DNA from: Parasporobacterium sp.
GTDB taxonomy: Bacteria; Bacillota; Clostridia; Lachnospirales; Lachnospiraceae
Assembly (NCBI GenBank): GCA_021443845.1
Contig: JABUTA010000005.1
Coordinates: forward strand, 4,050 to 36,070
DNA length: 32,021 nt
Direction of reading: 5' to 3'
This document shows positions 1-9,237 of the stretch, piece after piece. Under the pieces are notes generated by a model. The model was not told the DNA's origin, did no database searches, and worked only from the letters and a program-made list of their open reading frames with translations. A program made the position numbers and the translations under genes. How positions within the stretch are numbered: position 1 is the first letter of the stretch; the number at the start of each line of letters is the position of its first letter.

Positions 1-1352
1 TTTACGCAATCTGAAACATCATTATATTTTCCGCACCCCACCATTGCCAGCATCGCGCCGCCAAAGCCGGGGCCTTCCTCTGTCTGCGGAATTTCAAGCT
101 CGATATTAAGTACATTGGCAAATATCTTTTTCCACAGTTCCGAACGTGCACCGCCTCCGCACAGTCTTGAACTTGATATCTTTATACCGTTTTCTTTTGC
201 GACTTCCAGGGAATCCCTTATTGCAAATGCCACGCCCTCAAGAACTGCCTGCATCATATCCCTGCGCTGTGTATCCATAGAAAGACCTATAAATATGCCC
301 CTTGCATCCGTATCATTGACAGGACTTCTCTCACCCATCAGATATGGCAGGAAGTATACATTATTCTGTCCCAGTCTTTCATCTGTAATCCCTCCCTGCT
401 CTGCCTGATAATCCTTCGTACGGAGTATTTCATCGCAAAACCATTTATTGCAGCTGGCTGCTGAAAGCATGCATCCCATCAGATGAAATCCTCCGTCCGC
501 ATGAGCGAATGCATGAAGTGCATTCTGGGGATCTACACTGAATTTTTCAGATGAAATAAATACCGTTCCGGAAGTCCCGATGGATATATTGCACCCGCCT
601 TCCCCGACTACACCTGCACCTACTGCAGCTGCAGCGTTATCACCGGCTCCGGCAACGACAATACATTTCTCGGAAAGTCCCGTCAGATCTGCTGCCTCTT
701 TATTTATATTTCCGATCACTTCAAAGCTCTCAAACAGTTTCGGCATCTGATCTGTAGTGATTCCGCATATTCCAAGCATTTCCTCAGACCATCCCCTTCG
801 TTTAACATCCAGAAGCAGCATTCCGCTGGCATCCGAGAAATCACAGGCATGCACTCCGGTCAGACGGTAATTGATATAATCCTTAGGAAGCATTATCTTT
901 CTGATCCGCGCAAATTTTTCAGGTTCATTTTTTTCCATCCAGAGAATCTTAGGTGCAGTAAATCCGGCAAAAGCAATATTTGCTGTCATTTGGGACAGAT
1001 TCGATTTTCCTATCTCTGTATTAAGCCATTCTGTTTCTTCAGCAGTTCGCCCGTCATTCCACAGAATCGCAGGACGGATCACCTCATCCTTCTCGTCAAG
1101 AACTACCAGGCCATGCATCTGACCGCCGATACCGATACCTTTTACCTTCATCGGGTTATAACCGGCAATGAGTTCTTTTATTCCGCTGATACATGCATTC
1201 CACCATTCCTGAGGTTCCTGCTCACTCCAGCCTGTTTTCGGAAATATTAACGGATACTCCCTGCTGACATTATTAAGGATATCTCCTTTTTCATTCAGCA
1301 GTAAAAGTTTCATGGCAGATGTGCCAAGATCGATTCCAATATACATATCCAT
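1..1352 (-). CDS. xylB: xylulokinase (FGGY carbohydrate kinase), 3' end truncated by window edge
   Basis: Manual reverse translation from ATG at 1352: MDMYIGIDLGTSAMKLLLLNEKGDI..., GGQMHGLV, ILWNDGR, AGAGDNAAAAVGAG, ISIGTSGTVF, EEGPGFGGAMLAMVGCGKYNDVSDCV. These are XylB-type FGGY motifs. It is open to base 1, so it is absent from the ORF track because its stop lies outside the window. Confidence 0.93.
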   Translation of the reverse strand, partial: MDMYIGIDLGTSAMKLLLLNEKGDILNNVSREYPLIFPKTGWSEQEPQEWWNACISGIKELIAGYNPMKVKGIGIGGQMHGLVVLDEKDEVIRPAILWNDGRTAEETEWLNTEIGKSNLSQMTANIAFAGFTAPKILWMEKNEPEKFARIRKIMLPKDYINYRLTGVHACDFSDASGMLLLDVKRRGWSEEMLGICGITTDQMPKLFESFEVIGNINKEAADLTGLSEKCIVVAGAGDNAAAAVGAGVVGEGGCNISIGTSGTVFISSEKFSVDPQNALHAFAHADGGFHLMGCMLSAASCNKWFCDEILRTKDYQAEQGGITDERLGQNNVYFLPYLMGERSPVNDTDARGIFIGLSMDTQRRDMMQAVLEGVAFAIRDSLEVAKENGIKISSSRLCGGGARSELWKKIFANVLNIELEIPQTEEGPGFGGAMLAMVGCGKYNDVSDCV

Positions 1353-1405
1353 AGCTTTCTTTTATCCTTTCAAACTCCTTTCCCATAGATTACGCCTGCA
1401 ACTGT

Positions 1406-4378
1406 TTATGCTGCAGCTCTTTTCCTTGCCCTTATCAATACAAGTACTCCCCAGAGTGCAAGCAATACTGCCACGACTGCATCTATTCCGAACATTACCA
1501 TCTTCCATGGTGCAAGACCGTAAGTATAATCGCCATTCATGGCACTGGAGTTAGCAATAACATATAAAATATTCTTTACTGCAGTGCGGATCAGACTTGC
1601 CTGAGTTGCCGTAAGCTTCTCTGATGATATTGACGGAAGTCCGTCCTGACATAAGTTCAGATCACCCCCTGCACGTATCATCATATCGGCATACATGTAA
1701 GTGGTGTTAGCATTGAAGTCTGATATTACGAAGCCATCAAATCCCCACTCATCACGGAGAATTTCTGTCAGCAGTGCATAGCTTCCGCCTGCCCAGGTTT
1801 TTCCGATCCTGTTGAATGAACTCATGATTCCATTGGAATTACCAAGCTGAACTGCATATTTAAACGGAACCAGGTAGATTTCCCTTATGGTCTGCTCATC
1901 TGCCCAGGTTAAAATACCGTTGGAGTTTCTGTTTGTTTCCTGCTCATTCAGCGCAAAATGTTTCACCATTGTAAAACATCCTTTTTCTGTTGCTCCGACT
2001 ACCTCATTTGCAGCCATAACACCGTTTAACAGTGCATCTTCCGAGAAGTATTCAGAATTACGTCCGCCAAAGGGACTTCTGTGTATATTAACACCCGGTG
2101 CATACCAGCCTGAATAGCTTTGAACGCCGTCTCCGAATAACGCTTCGTTACCATATGAGATACCCATTTCGTAAGCAAGACGTTTATTCCATGTCGAACC
2201 CAGAACACATTCACTGGCATATCCGCATACCTGGGTATCTTTTGCCATATCAGATTTCAGAAAATCTACAAATCCGACCGGTCCGTCACCGTGCACCGTA
2301 CGAGGTATGCCGTATTTTTCAAATGCAGGTGTATTGTAGCAGCCTGTTCCTATAAGCATCGCCATATCTTCTACAGACATCTGATCCAGAAATGTATCCC
2401 AGAGAGGATCATCTTTATCCAGACCCACAAGATCCCTGAACATTACTGTAACAGCTGTATCTGCAGTCGGATACTCTTCTGCATAATATGGCATGCTGCT
2501 GTCATTTTCGTCTGAAAACGGTGCACTGATCTCATCGATAAAACTCTGCTCTGCAAGACGTTCCTCATAAGTCGGTGATACAGGGAATGTACCTGCAAAG
2601 TCTGCTCTGCTCATTACCTTTCCGGCCATTGCTTCGCTTACATCATCAAAACGGTTTTCTACTGTCTCACCGGTCTGCCGGTCAGTATCATAATTTATTT
2701 CTTCAATGGAAACCGTCTTGGAATCAATCTGCTCATGAGAGTTTTTCATCAGTCTGAATACATATTCTCCGGCATCTAATTCATATCCCGTATGACTGTT
2801 CTTATTTGCGTCATTGTAGTCATATGAAGCCATATCCTGTTCATATATTGTAAGGATAACCTCTTCGCTGCAGCCCGGTTCAAGAAGTCCTGTCTTCTCA
2901 TATGCACCCAGAACCACATGAGCCTTTTCAATTTCTCCTGTGGTATATGGAGCTGTATAATAAAGCTGTACTACTTCCTTGCCTGACATTGAACCGGTAT
3001 TAGTTACAGTCACCTTTGCTTCATAATATGCATCACCGTTTTCATCAGTCTTCTTTTCAAGACTGTCAAATTTCTGATCAAATGATGTATAGCTGAGACC
3101 ATATCCAAACGGATACACAACAGCTTCCTCATAATTAATGAAGCCTTCCTGTGCTGCTGTTTCATAATAACGATATCCTACATAAATACCTTCTTCATAT
3201 TCAACATAGAAGTATCCGGTATATTTACCGAAATCATTGCCTGAACGGTCAGTACTTGCAATATAATAGCTGTTTCCTGTACCTCCATCTGCTTTTTTAT
3301 CTGTACTTCCCAGATTCTGGGAGAAATTCTGCCATGACGGATCCTTTGACATATCCCTTACATAAGTATCCACAGTTCTTCCGGAAGGATTAACTGTACC
3401 GTTCAGGATACTGCCAAGAGCCATAATACCATAATTTCCGACTCCTCCTATCCAGAGAGCAGCGTCAATATGGGTAGCAAAATCGTAACCTGTAGAAGTA
3501 TCATCACCGTCTGCAATGTCATCCAGAAAACCAAGTTCCATTGCATTTGAACTGTTGATCAGTACAACTACCTTGTCAAAGTTTTCGCAGGCCAGTTCCA
3601 GCATATCCTGCTCGTTCTTATCCAGCTCCAGATAATGATCATCCGGACTCATTGCCCCAGGAAGAGCTTCACCCTTTTTATCCATCATGGTTCTCGGAAG
3701 ATCCCAGCCCTCGCCGGAAATTCTGGAAATAACCACTACTGCCACATCACTTTCCGAGAAACTGTCAAGGACATCTTCTGTATAGCTTGCAACAGGGGTC
3801 TCACCGATTTCAATACCTGTAGGAACTCCGGATTCCATTGAAGGATTGCCGGCTCTTCCGCTGCCTGACCTGGATTCATCCTCATAAAAGGCCTTTAATG
3901 TTGTATTCACCTTGAATCCGGCAGCTTCAAGACTCTCATAAACAGTTCTTGCGTCACTACGGTCACTTGACGCAGAGCCCGATCCTCCGTATACAAGATT
4001 AACACTGTTTTTACCGAATACACTGATTGTTTCATTTCCTGCGAGAGGAAGTGCAGATGATTCATTTTTCAGAAGAACCGAACCCTCTTCGCATATGGTA
4101 ACTGTAAGATCATTGGCCGCTCTTAAAGCATCTTCCTTTTCCTTAATACCATCACCTGCATCGTAATATTCCAACCCGTCCTGAGCAGTGGAATTGGTAA
4201 ATAATACCTCTGCATCCCCCGTGGCTTTTGCCACAGGGCCTCCGAATACCTGATCCAGAGTCTTGCTGACCAGCATCCACTGAGTAAGTACAATATTTAA
4301 TGCAATAACCAGCACAAGTACGACTGCACTGACTATTGCCCATACTTTTACTGATTTATTTTTCTTTATTGTATCCAT
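1406..4378 (-). CDS. membrane-anchored glycoside hydrolase family 3 (beta-glucosidase/xylosidase-like), inverted domain order, TM at both ends
   Basis: 990 aa. N-terminal TM (VWAIVSAVVLVLVIALNIVL); GH3_C-like half first (CEEGSVLLKNESSALPL, SGEGWDLPRTMM, AALWIGGVGNYGIMALGSILNGTVNPSGR, VYPFGYGLSYTSF); then GH3 TIM barrel (HGDGPVGF, NIHRSPFGGRNSEYFSEDALL, KHFALNEQETNR, EWGFDGFVISDFN); C-terminal TM (VVAVLLALWGVLVLIRARKR). Confidence 0.93.
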   Translation of the reverse strand: MDTIKKNKSVKVWAIVSAVVLVLVIALNIVLTQWMLVSKTLDQVFGGPVAKATGDAEVLFTNSTAQDGLEYYDAGDGIKEKEDALRAANDLTVTICEEGSVLLKNESSALPLAGNETISVFGKNSVNLVYGGSGSASSDRSDARTVYESLEAAGFKVNTTLKAFYEDESRSGSGRAGNPSMESGVPTGIEIGETPVASYTEDVLDSFSESDVAVVVISRISGEGWDLPRTMMDKKGEALPGAMSPDDHYLELDKNEQDMLELACENFDKVVVLINSSNAMELGFLDDIADGDDTSTGYDFATHIDAALWIGGVGNYGIMALGSILNGTVNPSGRTVDTYVRDMSKDPSWQNFSQNLGSTDKKADGGTGNSYYIASTDRSGNDFGKYTGYFYVEYEEGIYVGYRYYETAAQEGFINYEEAVVYPFGYGLSYTSFDQKFDSLEKKTDENGDAYYEAKVTVTNTGSMSGKEVVQLYYTAPYTTGEIEKAHVVLGAYEKTGLLEPGCSEEVILTIYEQDMASYDYNDANKNSHTGYELDAGEYVFRLMKNSHEQIDSKTVSIEEINYDTDRQTGETVENRFDDVSEAMAGKVMSRADFAGTFPVSPTYEERLAEQSFIDEISAPFSDENDSSMPYYAEEYPTADTAVTVMFRDLVGLDKDDPLWDTFLDQMSVEDMAMLIGTGCYNTPAFEKYGIPRTVHGDGPVGFVDFLKSDMAKDTQVCGYASECVLGSTWNKRLAYEMGISYGNEALFGDGVQSYSGWYAPGVNIHRSPFGGRNSEYFSEDALLNGVMAANEVVGATEKGCFTMVKHFALNEQETNRNSNGILTWADEQTIREIYLVPFKYAVQLGNSNGIMSSFNRIGKTWAGGSYALLTEILRDEWGFDGFVISDFNANTTYMYADMMIRAGGDLNLCQDGLPSISSEKLTATQASLIRTAVKNILYVIANSSAMNGDYTYGLAPWKMVMFGIDAVVAVLLALWGVLVLIRARKRAAA

Positions 4379-4384
4379 AATTTA

Positions 4385-5071
4385 TTAATTAGCCTCTATA
4401 TAATCTGTATTCATAGGGAATCCTTCTGCCCATGTAAAAGTTGCGTCAGAATCTGTTTTCAGGATAATACAGTCAATTATCGGAGCTGTAGCCTGCATTG
4501 TGCCTTCCATTGTTATATCGTTGGTAACTGTCAGCTTGATAAGGTTCTCGCCTTCGACTAAATTGATCTTACCTATAGTCTTGTTGCTGAATGGAAGAAG
4601 CTCATTCTTTACAGTCAGAAGCCCCGGGATGTTCTCGAATGTCATAGTACGATATTCAATAGGATCTTCGTCATTTACTGTAATTTCAAATTCATTCCAT
4701 GCCAGGGATGCCGAACTGTTCTTATGTTCCATTGTGCAGCGGAGAATCAGTTTAACATCTTCCACATCCTTATCAGAATTGATGTAGAATTCAATTTCAT
4801 TTCCGTTTTCATACAGATAGCCAAGTGCATATCCGCCGCTTGCCTGTGCGTCATATTTGTCTTTTATAAGAAGGCCTGCACCCATTACTTCGTTTGACCA
4901 GCCGTGACCTGAAAGATATGTAAGATCAACATTTTCAGCTTCAAACACAAATGTGCCCGGTTCTTCTTCAATAACAGGAGTTGCTGCCTCCTTTGCATTA
5001 ACTGCTGCTGCCATCATTAATGCTGTAAGTGCTGCTGCTGTAAGTACTGCTGTTTTCTTTATGATTCTCAT
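4385..5071 (-). CDS. small secreted CBM6/35-like beta-sandwich protein (paralogue 1)
   Basis: 228 aa; signal peptide MRIIKKTAVLTAAALTALMMAAAVNA. FVFEAENVDL near the start and GENLIKLTV...APIIDCIIL at the end resemble the FEAE.../...lDyiel ends of the CBM6/CBM35 clan. Paralogous to 12333..13037 and 16853..17557. RBS-like AGAGGAAA upstream. Confidence 0.7.
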   Translation of the reverse strand: MRIIKKTAVLTAAALTALMMAAAVNAKEAATPVIEEEPGTFVFEAENVDLTYLSGHGWSNEVMGAGLLIKDKYDAQASGGYALGYLYENGNEIEFYINSDKDVEDVKLILRCTMEHKNSSASLAWNEFEITVNDEDPIEYRTMTFENIPGLLTVKNELLPFSNKTIGKINLVEGENLIKLTVTNDITMEGTMQATAPIIDCIILKTDSDATFTWAEGFPMNTDYIEAN

Positions 5072-5145
5072 GTCTATTTCCTCTCTTTACTAATGTAAGC
5101 CCGCCACCTTAAGAAGTGGAGGACAGTTCCTTCTGAATTATCCAT

Positions 5146-5176
5146 AATTGGCGCGGCTTTTAAAACCGCGCCAATT
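5146..5176 (-). terminator. intercistronic stem-loop (possible terminator or mRNA-stabilising hairpin)
   Basis: Perfect 11-bp inverted repeat AATTGGCGCGG...CCGCGCCAATT, 9-nt loop, downstream of the GH3 stop at 5272. No clear U-tract on the minus strand. Confidence 0.55.
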
Positions 5177-5195
5177 ATTCATTAAAAACTGACAT

Positions 5196-5238
5196 GAATC
5201 CCTCGGTGGATTCACCACGTACTATGATACTGCGTGGT
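5196..5238. repeat. two adjacent short stem-loops
   Basis: GAATCC-CTCGGT-GGATTC (5196..5213), immediately followed by ACCACG-(13 nt)-CGTGGT (5214..5238), in the same intergenic gap. Confidence 0.45.
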
Positions 5239-5271
5239 TCTTGGGCCCGGCGGCCGCACAGTTTATCATGT

Positions 5272-8200
5272 TTACTCTACTGTAACTGTCACGTGAAGAA
5301 TGTAGTTTTCAACTGTTGTGCTGCTTCCGTTAAAGAACGGATTATTAAATCCGCCTGTGCTTTCCTTTTCAGAATCAGCATAGATAGTCACATCATAAGT
5401 ACCTGCTTCAGCAGGGATACCTGTTATGCTTCCGTCTTCGCTCATTGTAAGACCCGATGGAAGTCCTTCGGCTCTGAAGGTTACTGCTGCACCTTCATCT
5501 GTAAGGATTTCTGATTCAACCTTACCATTGAACTCACTGCCTGCTGTTCCTTTTAATCCTGAATAGTCGAACAGGTTATCAACAACTGTAAGTGTAAATT
5601 CCTTAGATTCAGAGATCCATCCGCCGTCGGCAGTAATCTTCACTGTGAAGGTAAATGTACCTGATTCCATAGGAGTTCCATTGAATGTACCCTTGTATTT
5701 ATCAAATGTTACACCTGAAGGAAGTGTTCCCTCTAATACATATGCTGTATCTGTAGTTCCGAGTTCAGCTTCATCAACAGCTGCTGAAGCACTGATTGCT
5801 ACTCCGATTGTTCCCTTAAGTTCACTTTCAGCACCAAAAGCGTCCATATTAAGGTTGTTTCTCATTACTGAAGAATTAGCATTTACATACATTGCACGCT
5901 TAACTGACATACGAACAGCTGCCCAGGCAATGTCATTTCGTTCACCATTTACTTCTACGCATTTCGTTTCTGCATTCCAGTCACCTGAAACCTTGATTCC
6001 TGCGTTTGCATTCAGAGGAAGATCTGCACCGATACGTGTAAGTGTCTCTGAATCCGCATATGAGTTGCCCTGTCCTGCAGGAACGATATCTGTTACTGTA
6101 TAACCCATGAAGCCCCATTCCCCACGGAGAAGTGCTGTCATAAGGTTGAAGTTGTTTGAGTTACTGCGAAGACCAATGTGGTTCATAGAGTTCATAAGAC
6201 CCATTGCACCGCCTTCTTCAACAGCGATCTGGAAGCTCTTTGTATAAACTTCACGGATTGTCTGCTCATCTACAAATGTTACAAGACCAAAGTCTGACTG
6301 TCCCGGAAGTACCATACCTGGAAGTGCAGGTCCGCGGTCAGTATCCTGATGGTTAACCGCATAATGCTTGATAAATGCATTAACACCCTTCGACTGAATG
6401 CCGATTACTTCTGCAGCTGATATCTTGCCTGAAAGCAGCGGGTCTTCTGAAAAGTACTCGAAGTTTCTTCCGCCCCATGGACTTCTGTGTATGTTCATGG
6501 CTACTCCGTACCATCCGTCAAGTTCGAGTGCAAGTGCTTCCTCCCCGACCATGACACCACGGATACGTGCTAATTCAGTATTCCATGTTGCGGCAATGTT
6601 CATTGTACTTGTCCACTGAATACCTACATCATCAAGACCGCCTGAACCTGTATTCTGGCGCTTAATTGCAACCGGACCATCTGCCTGCTCCGTAAATGGA
6701 ACACCAAGATTCTGACCATCTACTAATTCGACTCCGTTAGATTCAAGGCTCTGATTTTTACGTCTCGCCATATCATCAGAAAGTGAAATGCTCCAGTATC
6801 CTGAATAGCACAGGAAGTTTGAAAGCTGTTCCCAGCTCATCTGGTTCAGGAATGTGATCCAGTCTGGGTCATCCCATGATTTTCCTGTCATATCCTGTAA
6901 GTTGATAACATTTTCACCGATCACGCCCTGATCCCAGGTCTGGCCTTCAGCATTTTCAGATGTGAAGTAATCCATGTAGTAATCATACCATTTCTGATCA
7001 CTCTCATCTTCTGTACTTCCTGGTACAAATGTAATCTTCATATCCTCATATGCTTCCTGAGACATATCAAGAACTACTGTTCCTTCAGATCCGACTTTAC
7101 CATTTTCACCGATTGTTACTACAGGTGCGGTCGGGAATGTACCTGCAAAGTCAGCACGGCTCATAGTTACCATGGTATGGGTAAGTCCGCCCTTACCGTC
7201 ATACATTGCATTACCATTTTCATCATAAACGGTGTAGGTTGAATTGTATGTTGGGTCCACGGTATCTGAGAACAGGTTTTCTACTGTTGCACCTGTGATA
7301 CGGTCAGTATCAAAGTTCTGTGCTTCGATCTCAACTTCCTGCTCTGCGATAACATCGTGTGAGTTCTCCATCAGTTTGATAATATACTTGCCGCCGTCTA
7401 ACTCATAACCTGTATGACCATTTGCATTTGCATCATCATAGTCATAAGAAGCCATATCCTGTTCGTATATTGTAAGTGTCAGTGTCTGGCATTCTCCCGG
7501 CTGGAGAAGTTCTGTCTTATCAAATGCGCCTAATACAACATGAGCCTTTTCAATACCGCCGCTGATATATGGAGCTGTGTAATAAACTTCAACAACTTCC
7601 TTACCTGCAGTATCACCGGTATTTGCTACTGTTACATTAATATTGTAGTATGCATTGCCAGCCTCATCAGTCAGACGTTCAACGCTGTCCATTGTCTTGG
7701 TGAACTCTGTATAGCTGAGACCATAACCGAATGGATATACTACAGCTTCATCGTAATCAATAAAGCCCTCAACCGCAGCGGTTTCATAATAACGGTATCC
7801 GTAGTAAATACCCTCTTCATATTCAACAGCATGAATAAGATGTTCGCCTTCTTCATCTGTGTAAACGTAATCAGATGTACCATTTTCATTCTGAACGTTC
7901 TCCATCATGTTCTGGTAAGTCGGATCCTTTGTCATGTCCGCCTGCCAGATATCAACAAGACGTCCTGATGGATTTACTGAGCCGTTAAGCACCTGACCTA
8001 ATGCTTCAAAGCCATTAAGACCAGGATGTCCAACCCAGAGACATGCATCGATGTCACCAAGGGAACCATCTTCAACCCATCCGAGTTCTATCTGTTCAGG
8101 TGAGTTCAGTACAACAATAACTGTATCAAAGTTCTCTGTAACGTGCTTAATGAGCTGCTCTTCTTCGTATGTAAGCATAAGTCCGTGACGAAGTGCATCT

Positions 8201-9060
8201 GCTGCAAACTTTGGATCATTATCCAGCTTATACTCAAGAAGCTCACGTCTTTCATCAATTTCAGCCTGAGATGCGCCTGAAGCTTCAAGCTGGTTCAGAT
8301 GGGCTGTAATGTAAGCTTCTCTTGTCTTTCCCATATCCTTATCGCCGCCTTCAGAACCTGTACGTCCGAGAACAACGATTGCTGCGTCTGAATATCTGTC
8401 ATAGGATTCCAGTACTGATCCTGTGAAATCAGCCGGGTCAACTTCAGAAATTGAAGCAAGATTCCCGCTTGTTTCCAATGAAGGAGCAGACACTGATGAA
8501 GTTCCGCCGCCTGAGCTTTCTCCTGAGCTTTCTCCTGAATCTTCTGCTGATTCAGCTCCGCTGCCGCCTGAGCTGTCTCCTGAACTTTCACCTGAGCTTT
8601 CTCCCGAATCATCTCCTCCTGTTGAAACATTGCTGCCAAGCGGAGTAACGGAAGCTGCTTTTTCATAAAAAGCCTTAAGTGCAGGATTTACTGAATATCC
8701 GGCATCCTCCAGAGACTGATAAACAGATGTATACATTTCATCCGGATAGTAACCTTCTGCTGTACCTGATCCGCCGCCTGCATAGAATGGATCCTCAGCA
8801 GCCTTGCCGAATACGCTTACTGCTTTAACATTCTTAAGCGGAAGTACATTGTCCTTATTTTTCATAAGTACAATGCTTTCCTGCGCAATCTGCAGATTGA
8901 TCTCTTCAGATCCTGCTCTTACTTCCTCAAGATTGCTGTAGGTTGAATAAAACCTGCCGTCTGCTGCCATGGATGGCACGATCGTGCTCATTGCCATAGA
9001 ACACCCCAATAAAACCGGCAAACCCTTTTTAACGAACCGCTTACAGGTTGTTTTGTTCAT
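5272..9060 (-). CDS. secreted GH3, inverted domain order, with C-terminal putative-Ig (He_PIG-like) domains and an internal acidic S/G/E-rich tract
   Basis: 1262 aa. Signal peptide (GLPVLLGCSMAMSTIVPSMAADG); QESIVLMKNKDNVLPL, GRTGSEGGD, HPGLNGFEALGQVLNGSVNPSGR, VYPFGYGLSYTEF, then ADGPVAIKR, NIHRSPWGGRNFEYFSEDPLL, KHYAVNHQDTDR, EWGFMGYTVTDI. C-terminal LPSGVTFDKYKGTFNGTPMESGTFTFTV and LPSGLTMSEDGSITGIPAEAGTYDVTI match the He_PIG style. Confidence 0.93.
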   Translation of the reverse strand: MNKTTCKRFVKKGLPVLLGCSMAMSTIVPSMAADGRFYSTYSNLEEVRAGSEEINLQIAQESIVLMKNKDNVLPLKNVKAVSVFGKAAEDPFYAGGGSGTAEGYYPDEMYTSVYQSLEDAGYSVNPALKAFYEKAASVTPLGSNVSTGGDDSGESSGESSGDSSGGSGAESAEDSGESSGESSGGGTSSVSAPSLETSGNLASISEVDPADFTGSVLESYDRYSDAAIVVLGRTGSEGGDKDMGKTREAYITAHLNQLEASGASQAEIDERRELLEYKLDNDPKFAADALRHGLMLTYEEEQLIKHVTENFDTVIVVLNSPEQIELGWVEDGSLGDIDACLWVGHPGLNGFEALGQVLNGSVNPSGRLVDIWQADMTKDPTYQNMMENVQNENGTSDYVYTDEEGEHLIHAVEYEEGIYYGYRYYETAAVEGFIDYDEAVVYPFGYGLSYTEFTKTMDSVERLTDEAGNAYYNINVTVANTGDTAGKEVVEVYYTAPYISGGIEKAHVVLGAFDKTELLQPGECQTLTLTIYEQDMASYDYDDANANGHTGYELDGGKYIIKLMENSHDVIAEQEVEIEAQNFDTDRITGATVENLFSDTVDPTYNSTYTVYDENGNAMYDGKGGLTHTMVTMSRADFAGTFPTAPVVTIGENGKVGSEGTVVLDMSQEAYEDMKITFVPGSTEDESDQKWYDYYMDYFTSENAEGQTWDQGVIGENVINLQDMTGKSWDDPDWITFLNQMSWEQLSNFLCYSGYWSISLSDDMARRKNQSLESNGVELVDGQNLGVPFTEQADGPVAIKRQNTGSGGLDDVGIQWTSTMNIAATWNTELARIRGVMVGEEALALELDGWYGVAMNIHRSPWGGRNFEYFSEDPLLSGKISAAEVIGIQSKGVNAFIKHYAVNHQDTDRGPALPGMVLPGQSDFGLVTFVDEQTIREVYTKSFQIAVEEGGAMGLMNSMNHIGLRSNSNNFNLMTALLRGEWGFMGYTVTDIVPAGQGNSYADSETLTRIGADLPLNANAGIKVSGDWNAETKCVEVNGERNDIAWAAVRMSVKRAMYVNANSSVMRNNLNMDAFGAESELKGTIGVAISASAAVDEAELGTTDTAYVLEGTLPSGVTFDKYKGTFNGTPMESGTFTFTVKITADGGWISESKEFTLTVVDNLFDYSGLKGTAGSEFNGKVESEILTDEGAAVTFRAEGLPSGLTMSEDGSITGIPAEAGTYDVTIYADSEKESTGGFNNPFFNGSSTTVENYILHVTVTVE
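8500..8619 (-). repeat. low-complexity coding tract (SGESSGESSGDSSGG...) inside the GH3_C-like half
   Basis: Repeated CCTGAGCTTTCT / CCTGAACTTTCA-type units on the plus strand, encoding GGDDSGESSGESSGDSSGGSGAESAEDSGESSGESSGGG. Confidence 0.85.
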
Positions 9061-9101
9061 ATGTTTCTCCTCCTTTTAGTAATCTACTACTACATTTTCC
9101 G

Positions 9102-9131
9102 AATATACCCTAACACCATCTCCCCGGGCAA
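9102..9131 (-). promoter_or_regulatory. candidate sigma70-like promoter for GH3 9060..5272
   Basis: Minus strand TTGCCC - 18 nt - TATATT, 41 nt upstream of the ATG. The RBS AAAAGGAGGAG lies just before the start. Confidence 0.3.
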
Positions 9132-9176
9132 AAGTTCTTGTTTCATATTCTGTCAACTTCATTTCATAAAATGCAG

Positions 9177-9207
9177 ATCAGCGGAGTCTTATAAAGACTC
9201 CGCTGAT
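9177..9207 (-). terminator. stem-loop terminator-like element after GH3 12336..9238
   Basis: Perfect 14-bp stem ATCAGCGGAGTCTT / AAGACTCCGCTGAT with a 3-nt loop in the 177-bp gap. Only a weak T-run follows on the minus strand. Confidence 0.65.
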
Positions 9208-9237
9208 TTCTTCATTATTTACGTAAAAAGCTGCCGG

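Noticed and set aside
849-1250. Plus-strand 133-aa ORF
   Set aside because: Antisense to the xylulokinase reading frame, no RBS, no recognisable protein features.
1-1352. Suspected frameshift in xylB because it is absent from the ORF track
   Set aside because: Manual translation is open and in one frame from 1352 to the window edge; absence reflects truncation only.
5645-6103. Plus-strand 152-aa ORF
   Set aside because: Fully antisense to a well-supported GH3; arises from codon bias on the opposite strand.
7540-7968. Plus-strand 142-aa ORF
   Set aside because: Antisense to the GH3_C half of the 9060..5272 gene; Cys/Ile-rich composition typical of a shadow ORF.
8500-8619. Possible CRISPR array
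   Set aside because: Repeats are short, contiguous, in frame and coding, with no spacers.
8295-8668. Three overlapping ORFs over the repeat (8295..8666 -, 8423..8668 +, 8451..8648 +)
   Set aside because: The simple repeat is stop-free in several frames; only the GH3 frame fits flanking domains.
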